From BS750m-G69 sp964441235 (GTDB lineage Bacteria; Fidelibacterota; UBA2242): a DNA stretch of 64,000 nucleotides. The first letter of the stretch is position 1, and every line of letters starts with the position of its first letter. Shown here in pieces: positions 8,941 through 17,886 of the stretch. The translations under genes and the position numbers were made by a program. Where the stretch lies: the NCBI GenBank assembly GCA_964441235.1, contig CAYTUQ010000001.1, positions 112,253 to 176,252 of the forward strand, given 5' to 3'. Below the pieces are notes generated by a model. It saw only the letters and a program-made list of their open reading frames with translations. It did no database searches and was not told the origin of the DNA.

Positions 8941-10218
8941 CTACAAACTGTCGCCAGATGGATCTCCGATTTTTATATTTATATAGAATTTGGATTTTAG
9001 ATCTTTAATCCATTTTTGATATAAGTTAGATTTTTTATATTCTAATGCCCATTGTTCGATAGTTGTCCATGTATCGTTATGTATATTATTTAATTTTAGA
9101 ATATGAAAGCCAATGTCAGTTTTGAATACAGGGCTAATTTGTCCAATGTCAAGTTTATTTAGGATGGATAAAAAAACGGGATTTTGTATTTGGTTTTTAG
9201 GCATTCGTTCAATGCGTCCTTTATTAGCCTTAGAGTCTTTATCATCGCTGTATTTAATAGCAGCAGAATCAAAAGAAATAGAACCATTAATTATATTTTG
9301 ACGTATTTCATTAGATAATTTTTCAGAATCTAAAATATTTTGTTCTGAAATTTTAGGAGTTATTAAAATGTGGCGCACATTTATTTTTTCTCCTTTTCTG
9401 TCAATTTGCTGAATTATATGATAACCAAAGTCTGTTTTAACCACATCACTTATTTCACCTTTATTAAGATTAAAAGCAACTTCTTCGAAAATTTTGATGA
9501 ATCCGCCTCTATTGATATATCCGAGATTACCACCTTCTGCTGCGCTGCCAGGGTCATTTGAATATAAACGTGCTAATCTCCCAAAATCTTGGCCCTTTTT
9601 AAGCAATTTTAGAATTGAGTCAGCTTTAGCTTTAGCCTCGTTCTCTTCTTTTTCTCCGGGTAAGCTACTTATAAGAATATGGCTGAAATCTAAAGATGGT
9701 GGAATTTCAGGGAGACTGTCCTTAAAAGTATTGTAGAATTCGCTTACTTCACGCCTGGAAACAGACACATTTTTAAATTTCTCCGTACGAAGCGTCTCTA
9801 CTATAAGCCTGTTTTTCATTAAAGAACGATAATCTCTTTTTATTTTGGAAATTGGGTTTCCCAGTATTTCTTCCGCTCTATCTCTTGAGCCGGTTTCTGC
9901 TATAATTTCTTGTATCTGATTTTCAAGCATTTTTTCGACGTCTCGGTCTTTAACTTCAATAGTTTCAATTTTTGCTTCTTCAAGTAGAATATTTTCGTCA
10001 ATTAGAGCATCAAGAGATTTCTTTAGGATTAAAATATACTTTTCATTGTCCCGCTGAGGATTAATTCTCATTTGAGATGCATTCATGCGTGCAAATTGTT
10101 CAACATCACTTTTTAGAATTACGTGATCGCCCACTATTGCTGCTATTCCATCAATTAATTCCTGGGAATAGGATAATAAGATAGGAAGGAATAGAATACA
10201 AACTGACCGCTTAATCAT
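8941..10218 (-). CDS. SurA-like periplasmic chaperone with two parvulin domains
   Basis: The 425-residue protein has a signal peptide (about residues 1-19, MIKRSVCILFLPILLSYSQ), the SurA-type N-terminal segment IAAIVGDHVILKSDVE, and two parvulin (PpiC) domains at about 175-275 and 285-385. Each domain has the HILI start, the GGNLGYI or KGRIERM region and the GFHI or GYHI end. SurA escorts outer-membrane proteins through the periplasm. The start overlaps the stop of the upstream PPIase gene by 4 bp. It is the third of three parvulin genes in a row. The long gap after it suggests the operon ends here. Confidence 0.88.
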   Translation of the reverse strand: MIKRSVCILFLPILLSYSQELIDGIAAIVGDHVILKSDVEQFARMNASQMRINPQRDNEKYILILKKSLDALIDENILLEEAKIETIEVKDRDVEKMLENQIQEIIAETGSRDRAEEILGNPISKIKRDYRSLMKNRLIVETLRTEKFKNVSVSRREVSEFYNTFKDSLPEIPPSLDFSHILISSLPGEKEENEAKAKADSILKLLKKGQDFGRLARLYSNDPGSAAEGGNLGYINRGGFIKIFEEVAFNLNKGEISDVVKTDFGYHIIQQIDRKGEKINVRHILITPKISEQNILDSEKLSNEIRQNIINGSISFDSAAIKYSDDKDSKANKGRIERMPKNQIQNPVFLSILNKLDIGQISPVFKTDIGFHILKLNNIHNDTWTTIEQWALEYKKSNLYQKWIKDLKSKFYINIKIGDPSGDSL

Positions 10219-11033
10219 TGAGAGCCTATAAAATTTAAAAGGTTATTGTCGTTTATTTCATAATCACTTGATGAAACTAGGCTATCAACGAGATGGTTAT
10301 AACTCTCTTGTATTTTTTTCTGTGTTAACCTTTGAGTGATTTCATCACGAACTTCACTAATAGGTCTTATAGAACCTTTTCTGTATCTCGCGAGAACATA
10401 TATGATGTGGAATCCAAAATCTGAAGCAATAGGACCAAGGATTTTGCGAGGCGCTGTCTCGAAAATAGTCTTATCAAGTTCTTTTAATGATTCCCCCTTG
10501 CGTATTATTTTAGTCTCAAATTTGTATTTTGAATAAAGTTTATCAAGATCATTGTGTTTGCGAGAAAGAATAGTGGCTTTTATTTTTTTTGCCTCATTAA
10601 AATCTTGGACTACAATATGTGAGACCTTTGCTTCGTCAAAATCTCGAACGAAACACATTTTGTTATTAAGATAATAGTCTCTTATTTCTTGTTCGCTAAT
10701 TGATACATTTGTTTGCAAAAAATACTTGATATAAGAATCGATGGTGAGGTCTCTAAAAAACTCATCGGTTTTTATTCTTAAAATTTCGTCTTTGTCAAAG
10801 TGATATTCTTTTGCTTTTTGGAATAAGATTTCCTTTTTTACCCAGGATGAAATAATAGAATTTAAATTATCTCTATTTAAGAGCTTTGTACCATTTGATT
10901 CGGGTATCATGTAGGACAAATCTTCTTTGTTTAAATATGTGTTGCCAACTCGTGCTATATAATCCTTGTTATCATTTTTTGAGTTACACGATACTAAAAA
11001 GAGGGTAATAAAAGGAATTAAGAGTAAACGCAC
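10215..11033 (-). CDS. Parvulin-type peptidyl-prolyl isomerase lipoprotein
   Basis: The 272-residue protein has a signal peptide ending in LFLVSC, a good lipobox with Cys16, so it should be a lipoprotein. The N-terminal part is SurA-like (ARVGNTYLNKEDL). One PpiC domain runs from about residue 130 to 230 (KVSHIVVQD to FGFHIIYVLAR). Its GGxLG segment is poorly kept, so it may be mainly a chaperone. It shares one base with the upstream 568-residue PPIase and overlaps the SurA-like gene downstream by 4 bp. The three are probably one operon serving outer-membrane protein folding. Confidence 0.82.
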   Translation of the reverse strand: MRLLLIPFITLFLVSCNSKNDNKDYIARVGNTYLNKEDLSYMIPESNGTKLLNRDNLNSIISSWVKKEILFQKAKEYHFDKDEILRIKTDEFFRDLTIDSYIKYFLQTNVSISEQEIRDYYLNNKMCFVRDFDEAKVSHIVVQDFNEAKKIKATILSRKHNDLDKLYSKYKFETKIIRKGESLKELDKTIFETAPRKILGPIASDFGFHIIYVLARYRKGSIRPISEVRDEITQRLTQKKIQESYNHLVDSLVSSSDYEINDNNLLNFIGSQ

Positions 11034-12739
11034 TAACTAACCCCGCTGCTGTCAGTTTTTACGCTTACAGTTTTCCAGTAGATTTTTAAATTGTATTTGT
11101 TTTGTAGATTCTTAAATAGTTCTGATTCGATTCGGGAATGCTCAGACCTTGAATAATCAGACCTAACTTTTGGTTTTACTGATTCAAAAGGTTTTGGAGC
11201 AGATGAGTGTTTGTCAAGAACCTTGATGATAGAAAAACCTTTGCCAGAGGGTATTAAATCGTGATAGACAGTACCGGGCTCAAGAGTTTGCGCAATTTTC
11301 CCTATATCACCATATTGTTTATCTGTGATAAAACCCAGGTAGCCTTTGTTAGGTTTTTTTGTGAATCGGGTGGTGTACTTAGATGAAAGCGACTCGAAAT
11401 CTTCACCTTTGAGTGTACGAGACAAGATATTTTTGGCGAGGTCTTTATCTTTTAAGTATATTTCATGTACTTCTGCTGTCCTTGGGCTCATATAGAGATT
11501 AATTTTATTTTCTTCGTAGAAACTTCTTATTACTTCTTCGTTGAATACTATTTTATCTGAGATTTCGGAGTGTTTGTATTCATTTAAGATAACCTGGTTC
11601 TTGTAATTATCAAGGACATTAATAACTTCTTTGTCTTTATTGAGCCCCATTTTTATAGCTTTCTGATAAAATATATCTCCTAATACAGTATTTACTAAAA
11701 AATCACTTAGTGTTGATTTAGTGCTAAAGTTTGGAGGAATATTATTTGGAGATTTTTCAAGATGTTCAAGCAACATATTTTTATCGAAAGGTGTGTTTTT
11801 ATATGAGATAAGGACTTCATTTGAGGGCAAACTTTTTAAAACATTGATAGGACTTATTTTCTTGTTTTTATTGAAACTTATGATTAGACTGTTTATTGCA
11901 TCCTCATGCAAGGTAACGTTATAATCCTTTTTTGTTTTCTCCAGTAGTCTAATGTATGTGCTTTGTAGCTCTTGCCTATGTGAACGAATAGAACTTCTTT
12001 TTAAATCATCTTTAATCTCTTTATAAGGGGGAACGTCTTTGCTTCTTCGGTCAGTAACCTTTATTATGTGGTAACCGAACCTGGTTAGAACAGGTTCTGA
12101 TATTTGTCCTACTTTCATAGAAAAAGCGGTTTCTTGGAATTCTGGCTCCATTTTTCCCCAACTAAAGTAGCCTAAATCACCGGTTTTAGACGTTTTTTTA
12201 TCATCAGAATATTCCTTTGATAATTCTTCGAAAGGGATTCCGGAGACAGCTAGTTTATATACTTCTATGGCTTTTTTATATGCTTTGTCCTTTGAGGATT
12301 CATGAGAGCCCGATTTTTCATCTAGCGATATAAGTATGTGACTTGCACTTACTTCCACGCCCAAATTTTTATAAACGTTAATTAACAGTTTTTCTGTAAT
12401 AATCGAATCAAGAATTGTACGGTCGAGGTAGAACCGTTTAAGCATTTCTATTTTATAATTGTCAACTTTTTCGACAACATCTTCTCTTTTATAGTAGCCC
12501 TTTTTAAAAGAGTCGTATTTCATTAATTCTTTTTTTGCAAAGGATAGAACCCTATCTCTCTTCTGATCTTCTGTCAGATTAACAAACCTTTTTGGGGGAA
12601 GGGGCTTATAAAAATTGTCAACACTTATGTATTTTGAATCAATTTTTAAGAGAGCATCAGGTTCAGGCTTGCGACCACATTGTGAAAAGATTAACACGAA
12701 AAATGCTGCTAAAAACAGAATAGAAAATTTTTTACTCAT
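11033..12739 (-). CDS. Large parvulin-type isomerase/chaperone with two PPIase-like domains
   Basis: The 568-residue protein has an N-terminal hydrophobic signal ending in FSQC (Cys21). The lipobox is atypical because Gln is at -1, so lipidation is uncertain. The first PpiC domain is clear (VSASHILISLD to FGYHIIKVTD, about residues 130-230), with GDLGYFSWG. A second, more diverged one is near 425-540 (AEVHEIYLKD to FSIIKVLDKHS). It lies 25 bp after mfd and starts the three-gene PPIase run. It probably handles outer-membrane or secreted clients. The exact partner cannot be read from sequence. Confidence 0.8.
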   Translation of the reverse strand: MSKKFSILFLAAFFVLIFSQCGRKPEPDALLKIDSKYISVDNFYKPLPPKRFVNLTEDQKRDRVLSFAKKELMKYDSFKKGYYKREDVVEKVDNYKIEMLKRFYLDRTILDSIITEKLLINVYKNLGVEVSASHILISLDEKSGSHESSKDKAYKKAIEVYKLAVSGIPFEELSKEYSDDKKTSKTGDLGYFSWGKMEPEFQETAFSMKVGQISEPVLTRFGYHIIKVTDRRSKDVPPYKEIKDDLKRSSIRSHRQELQSTYIRLLEKTKKDYNVTLHEDAINSLIISFNKNKKISPINVLKSLPSNEVLISYKNTPFDKNMLLEHLEKSPNNIPPNFSTKSTLSDFLVNTVLGDIFYQKAIKMGLNKDKEVINVLDNYKNQVILNEYKHSEISDKIVFNEEVIRSFYEENKINLYMSPRTAEVHEIYLKDKDLAKNILSRTLKGEDFESLSSKYTTRFTKKPNKGYLGFITDKQYGDIGKIAQTLEPGTVYHDLIPSGKGFSIIKVLDKHSSAPKPFESVKPKVRSDYSRSEHSRIESELFKNLQNKYNLKIYWKTVSVKTDSSGVS

Positions 12740-12764
12740 AGAAAACCCCCTCTATTAAAAAACC

Positions 12765-15700
12765 TTATAAATTAATTGCCTTTTTTAGGAGATACAAGAA
12801 ATGTTTTATAATAGGAAGAAAAAATTTATTTTTATAGAAGAGAATTAATTGTAAATCAGTTCCGGGAAGAAACTTGTATGAAAGACCGATTTTATTAGAA
12901 GAGGTTTTAATGGAATTTATTAGAGTGTTATTTTTAAACGGATTCAGATCAGTTATAGTTATTAGAGCGGAATTTTTAGAAAAAATTATCTTTGAAAAAC
13001 CTAAGAGAGTACAGAGAACTCGTATTCGGCTGACCTCAAGGAGAGATATTCCCTCATCCGGAATTTTTCCGAACCTATCTTTAAGTTCAGTTTTAATTAT
13101 TTCAACCTGGTATAAATTATCAGCTTCAGATAATCTGCGGTAGAACTCAAGTCTTATAGAGGAAGATGATATGTAAGATTCTGGGAAGTAAGCGGGATTG
13201 GGGTATGAGATTTCTGCTTTGACTATTTTTGGTTTTTCATTCTGTTCTTTGTTTTCGCCCTTCATGCAATCTTGGAACGATTCTTTTAATATTTTAGTAT
13301 AAAGGTTATATCCGACAGATTGAATGTACCCACTTTGCTCTAAACCAAAAATATTGCCGGCACCACGAATTTCAAGGTCTTTAGCAGCTATAGAGTATCC
13401 GGATCCAAGGGAAGTATATCTCTGAATGGTTTGAAGTCTTTTTATAGCTTTACCGTTTAGACGACTTATATGAGGAACAATAAGATAGGCGTAAGCTCTT
13501 CTATTAGCACGCCCAACACGTCCTCTAAGCTGATAAAGCTGCGCAAGACCCATTTTATGCGCTCTATTGATAAAGATAGTATTAACATTTGAAATGTCTA
13601 TTCCAGATTCTATAATAGTTGTTGTGACAAGAAGGTCAATATTATGGTTTATAAAATCTTTCATTATGGGCTCAATCTCTCGTTCGCTCATCTGTCCGTG
13701 TGCAAAACATATTCTTATATCTGGACAAAGGTCTGTTAATTTGGATGCTACTGCCGAGATGCTTCTTATTTCGTTATGAACAAAATATATTTGACCGCCC
13801 CTTGAAATTTCTCTGTTAATGGCTGATCTGATAGTCTCTTTATCGTATGTAATAATCTCAGTGTAAATAGGGAGTCGTGATTTAGGAGGGGTGTTAGTAA
13901 GTGAGAAATCTCTGGCTCCAATGAGAGAGAATTGAAGTGTTCTGGGTATTGGTGTTGCCGAAAGAGAAAGGACATCAATGTTAGTTCGATGTTCTTTAAT
14001 TTTATCTTTGTGTTTTACGCCGAATCGTTGCTCCTCATCTATAATAAGAAGACCAAGGTCCTTGAAGTGAACATCATCTGAGAGAAGGCGGTGAGTGCCG
14101 ATAACTATATCAACGGAACCATCAGCTAGACCCTTAAGAGTTTCTATTTGGTTTTTTTTACTAATAAACCTTGAAAGAAGGGAAATATTAACTGGATATT
14201 TTTGTAGGCGTTTGGAGAACGTATTAAAATGTTGGTCTGCTAAAATTGTAGTGGGAACTAATATAGCAACTTGCTTGGAATTGGAGACAGCTTTAAACGC
14301 AGCTCTCATTGCAACCTCAGTTTTACCAAAGCCAACGTCGCCACAGACAAGCCTGTCCATAGGACGCGGAATCTCCATGTCTTTTTTTATATCCTTTGTT
14401 GCGGTAACCTGATCAGGGGTTTCTTCGTAAATAAATTCTGATTCCATTTCAATTTGTAAGTCAGAGTCAATGTCGAAAGAGAATCCAACAGATTTCGTTC
14501 GTATGGCGTATAACCGAATTATCTCATGGGTTATTTTTTCTAATGATCGATGCGTTTTTAATTTGGTCTTTTCCCATTCGGTAGTTCCTAATTTGTTAAG
14601 AACTGGGGCAAAGCCGTCTTGAGCTTTGTACTTTTGAACATCTTTTAATCTTTCAAGGGGAATATAGACTTTATCCCCTCCGTGATATTCTAACGAAAGA
14701 CATTCTCTAACGGAACCGAATGCATTAACCTTATCCAGACCTAGATACTTACCAATACCGTAATTTATGTGAACCATGATATCGCCTGGCATGATACTCT
14801 CAGTCTTTAAATGCTGGATGGGGATGTCCCTGGAAAGTTTATTGAAAGTGTTTGTCTTTCTGCTGCGGGAGAATATATCGTGTTCAGCATATATGAATAG
14901 GCCAATATCATAAAATTCTACACTATGCGATATAATCCCTTCTTCAATTCTTAGATCGGAGTTTCCTAAAAGAGTTTTTAAGCGGTCGCTCTGGTTTTGA
15001 TTGCTGCAGATTATATAAAATAGAGGATTGGAAACTCGAGGTATAATTCGAGAAAGGTATTTTTTAAATACAGAAAGTTTCCCTTCGGAGAATACAGGAT
15101 AATCAATATTAAAATGTATGTCAGATTTAATGTAATCGTGTAGGTTAATGCATTTATAATCCGATAGTTCTGATAATAAGAGGCCTTTATTAGACATGTA
15201 ATCAGCGATACTTTCAGGATGAGTTGTTATAAAAATTGAATTGGGATTTAGGTACGAGAGAATATTTGCAGTATCTTGTTCTTTGAAATTTGGGTTTGCG
15301 GGAGGCGTAACAGACAGAGAGCCAATTTGTTTAATAGACAGTTGATCTTCAGAATTGAAAACGCGGATGGATTCAACGACATTATCAAAAAATTCTACTC
15401 GGTAAGGGTATGCAGAATTAGGGGGATAAAAGTCAACGATTCCGCCTTTAACACTAAATTCAAGTGGGTATTCTACTGTAATTTCTCGATTATATCCGAA
15501 GTTCAATAAAGTTTTGATAAAAATATCGCGGTTGAGGGCTTTTTTTATCTCGAGTTTTATTGTGTTGCACCTTGAAAATTCTGGAGTAGGCAATTTTGCG
15601 GACAAGCCCTTAATAGTGGAGACAATAACTGGATTAATATTACCTGTCATCTTTGAAACTGTATCATTATAAAAAAAGGTTGTTATTGAATCAATATCAT

Positions 15701-16007
15701 TAAAGTAGGTTTTATGGGATTCCGGATCAGGAACAAAGCAAACCAAAGGCTCACCGAGAATAAAATCTAAATCATCTCGTACTTCTTCAGCCTCTTTTTG
15801 GCTCTCAAATAGTAGAAATATGGGTTTAGACAAAGACTTATGTAATGAATATGTAAAAAGGCTTATAGACGAACTTGATAATCCTGAGATTGAAAGGGGT
15901 TTTTTATAGTTTTCAAGAAAAGCAAGCGTTTTTACAAAGGATTTGTGATTGGAGAATCTTTTATGAAAAATGTCAGAAAAGCTTATGGAATGTTTCACGT
16001 GAAACAA
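12765..16007 (-). CDS. mfd: Transcription-repair coupling factor
   Basis: The 1080-residue protein has the Mfd order: a UvrB-like N-terminal region; an RNA-polymerase-interacting domain (MPGDIMVHINYGIGKYLGL); then a RecG-like translocase with Walker A GDVGFGKTE, the DEEQRFG box and the QLRGRVGR motif; and a C-terminal TRCF domain. It removes stalled RNA polymerase and recruits UvrA. The start used is TTG at 16007, with AGGA (16017-16020) about 9 nt upstream inside the end of mnmG. The first codons (FHVKH) are encoded by a parS palindrome. A GTG at 15998 is a weaker alternative. Confidence 0.96.
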   Translation of the reverse strand: MFHVKHSISFSDIFHKRFSNHKSFVKTLAFLENYKKPLSISGLSSSSISLFTYSLHKSLSKPIFLLFESQKEAEEVRDDLDFILGEPLVCFVPDPESHKTYFNDIDSITTFFYNDTVSKMTGNINPVIVSTIKGLSAKLPTPEFSRCNTIKLEIKKALNRDIFIKTLLNFGYNREITVEYPLEFSVKGGIVDFYPPNSAYPYRVEFFDNVVESIRVFNSEDQLSIKQIGSLSVTPPANPNFKEQDTANILSYLNPNSIFITTHPESIADYMSNKGLLLSELSDYKCINLHDYIKSDIHFNIDYPVFSEGKLSVFKKYLSRIIPRVSNPLFYIICSNQNQSDRLKTLLGNSDLRIEEGIISHSVEFYDIGLFIYAEHDIFSRSRKTNTFNKLSRDIPIQHLKTESIMPGDIMVHINYGIGKYLGLDKVNAFGSVRECLSLEYHGGDKVYIPLERLKDVQKYKAQDGFAPVLNKLGTTEWEKTKLKTHRSLEKITHEIIRLYAIRTKSVGFSFDIDSDLQIEMESEFIYEETPDQVTATKDIKKDMEIPRPMDRLVCGDVGFGKTEVAMRAAFKAVSNSKQVAILVPTTILADQHFNTFSKRLQKYPVNISLLSRFISKKNQIETLKGLADGSVDIVIGTHRLLSDDVHFKDLGLLIIDEEQRFGVKHKDKIKEHRTNIDVLSLSATPIPRTLQFSLIGARDFSLTNTPPKSRLPIYTEIITYDKETIRSAINREISRGGQIYFVHNEIRSISAVASKLTDLCPDIRICFAHGQMSEREIEPIMKDFINHNIDLLVTTTIIESGIDISNVNTIFINRAHKMGLAQLYQLRGRVGRANRRAYAYLIVPHISRLNGKAIKRLQTIQRYTSLGSGYSIAAKDLEIRGAGNIFGLEQSGYIQSVGYNLYTKILKESFQDCMKGENKEQNEKPKIVKAEISYPNPAYFPESYISSSSIRLEFYRRLSEADNLYQVEIIKTELKDRFGKIPDEGISLLEVSRIRVLCTLLGFSKIIFSKNSALITITDLNPFKNNTLINSIKTSSNKIGLSYKFLPGTDLQLILFYKNKFFLPIIKHFLYLLKKAINL
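15991..16006. other. parS centromere site, perfect palindrome
   Basis: The 16-mer TGTTTCACGTGAAACA is a perfect palindrome and matches the bacterial parS consensus bound by ParB (Spo0J). It overlaps the 5' end of mfd. In many genomes the same site lies at the start of rsmG (gidB), next to mnmG and parAB. Its origin-proximal position fits a role in chromosome segregation. No parA or parB gene is visible in the window. Confidence 0.9.
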
Positions 16008-16011
16008 CAGA

Positions 16012-17877
16012 TTAATTCCTGAGCAAAATCATAAGGGATGTAATATCAGAGGGAGAAACTCCAGAGATTCTGGATGCTTGACCCAGAGTTTCAGGCTTAA
16101 TTTTTGAAAGTTTCTCCCGTGCTTCCTTTGTGATTGAGGAGATTCTTGAATAGTCTATATTTATAGGAATGTTAGTTTCTTCGTGTTTTTTTAAGGACCC
16201 GATCAATTGTAGCTGTCTTTTAATATAGCCATCATACTTTACATCTGTCTCAATCTGTTCGTTAAAATCTTGATATTTATTAATCTTGTTTAGAAGAAGG
16301 TGGGGTAGATACTTTTCAATGTGAGAGAAATGAACATTTTTTCTACAGAGAATTTTATACAACGAGATACCGGATTGAACGTGGCTTTCACCTGAGTTGG
16401 TAAGAATGGAATTGGCGTTTGCGGGAGATAGGTGAAATTTCTTTATGAATGAAACGCTTTCTTTTAAAATAGCAATCTTATTTCGGGAAGAGTCTGAAAA
16501 GCACTTGGGGAGTAAGCCGATTGCGTTACCTTTTTCTGAAAGCCGAAGATTAGCATTATCGAATCTTAAGAGAAGTCTGTATTCCGCACTTGATGTGAAC
16601 ATGCGATATGGCTCATTAGGGCTTTTTGTAATGAGGTCATCTATTAGAACACCTATATATGCTTCGGATCGTTTTAAAATAAAAGGTCTTTTACCTCTGA
16701 TTTTCAAAGATGCGTTAATACCTGCAATTAAACCAAGAGCAGCAGCCTCCTCATAACCAGAGGTACCATTTACTTGTCCGGCAATATAGAGGCCCTCAAT
16801 TTTTTTTGTTTCTAATGTTCTGTAAAGCTGACAAGAAGGGAAGTAGTCATATTCGATAGCATAGCCAGGACGGATTATTTCTGCTTTTTCAAGTCCCGGG
16901 ATTGAGTGAATAGCTTTGGTTTGAATGTCTAAGGGAAGGCTTGTGGCAAATCCATTAACATAGGTTTCATCAGAATCTTTCCACTCGGGTTCGAGGAAGA
17001 TCTGGTGCGATGCCCTATCCTTAAAACGAACAATTTTATCTTCAATGCTGGGACAGTATCTAGGTCCTATACCCTTGATAATTCCTGTATATAGAGGAGA
17101 GCGGTCAAGTCCGCTGAAAAGGATACTGTGTGTTGTGGAATTAGTATGGGTTATATGGCAGGGGATGTTGATTGGGCTAAAATTTGTTGTCTGAAAGGAA
17201 AAGGGTATGGGGTGTTTATCTCCGTATTGTGGTGTAGTTTTATCAAAATCAATAGATGATGTTTTTATGCGAGGAGGAGTACCTGTTTTGAGCCTTCCTG
17301 AAGATATTCCGATTTCTGCTAAGGACTCTGTTAATCCAATGGCGCTTCTTTCCCCTAAGCGGCCACCGGAGAAGTGTTTTAGACCAATATGAATAAGTCC
17401 ATTTAAAAATGTACCACAAGTTATAATAAGAGCCCTACAGCTTATGGAAGAATTATTTTCAGTTATTACACTGTTAATTGTTGATCCTTTTGTAACAACT
17501 CCAATGGCACAATCTTCGAGAACGGAGAGGTTTTTTTCTGAATCTATTTGTCTAATCATTTCTCGGGGATACGTTATTTTATCTGCCTGAGCCCTTGGAG
17601 ACCATACAGCCTGGCCTTTCGACCTATTTAGCATTTTGAACTGTATCCCGGTTTTATCAATGACCTTTGCCATTTCTCCACCGAGTGCATCAATTTCGCA
17701 AACCAAATGTCCCTTTGCCAGCCCGCCTATTGCAGGGTTGCAAGACATTCTTGAAATAGAAGATTTTTCAAGAGTGATGAGGAGAGTAGACATGCCCATC
17801 CTTGCTGCGGCTAAAGAAGCTTCAGCACCAGCATGTCCGCCACCAACAACTATTATGTCATAGTCTGTATGTTTCAC
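16012..17877 (-). CDS. mnmG: tRNA uridine-5-carboxymethylaminomethyl modification enzyme MnmG (GidA)
   Basis: The 621-residue FAD enzyme has the dinucleotide-binding start IIVVGGGHAGAEASLAAARMG, the conserved SCNPAIGGLAKGHLV segment, and the EYDYFPSCQLYRTLETK and GLYIAGQVNGTSGYEEAA motifs. With MnmE it adds the cmnm5 group to U34 of certain tRNAs. The start is GTG at 17877, inside a second parS-like site, so translation begins GTG AAA CAT. It follows mnmE by 9 bp and precedes mfd by 4 bp. rsmG, which often follows, is absent here. Confidence 0.97.
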   Translation of the reverse strand: MKHTDYDIIVVGGGHAGAEASLAAARMGMSTLLITLEKSSISRMSCNPAIGGLAKGHLVCEIDALGGEMAKVIDKTGIQFKMLNRSKGQAVWSPRAQADKITYPREMIRQIDSEKNLSVLEDCAIGVVTKGSTINSVITENNSSISCRALIITCGTFLNGLIHIGLKHFSGGRLGERSAIGLTESLAEIGISSGRLKTGTPPRIKTSSIDFDKTTPQYGDKHPIPFSFQTTNFSPINIPCHITHTNSTTHSILFSGLDRSPLYTGIIKGIGPRYCPSIEDKIVRFKDRASHQIFLEPEWKDSDETYVNGFATSLPLDIQTKAIHSIPGLEKAEIIRPGYAIEYDYFPSCQLYRTLETKKIEGLYIAGQVNGTSGYEEAAALGLIAGINASLKIRGKRPFILKRSEAYIGVLIDDLITKSPNEPYRMFTSSAEYRLLLRFDNANLRLSEKGNAIGLLPKCFSDSSRNKIAILKESVSFIKKFHLSPANANSILTNSGESHVQSGISLYKILCRKNVHFSHIEKYLPHLLLNKINKYQDFNEQIETDVKYDGYIKRQLQLIGSLKKHEETNIPINIDYSRISSITKEAREKLSKIKPETLGQASRISGVSPSDITSLMILLRN

Positions 17878-17885
17878 GTGAAACG
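17870..17885. other. Second parS-like site at the start of mnmG
   Basis: TGTTTCACGTGAAACG matches the parS palindrome at 15 of 16 positions (the last base is G instead of A). It covers the GTG start codon of mnmG, as the perfect site covers the start of mfd. The two sites are 1.9 kb apart, a spacing suited to ParB loading and spreading. Binding is inferred from the consensus match. Confidence 0.8.
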
Positions 17886-17886
17886 C

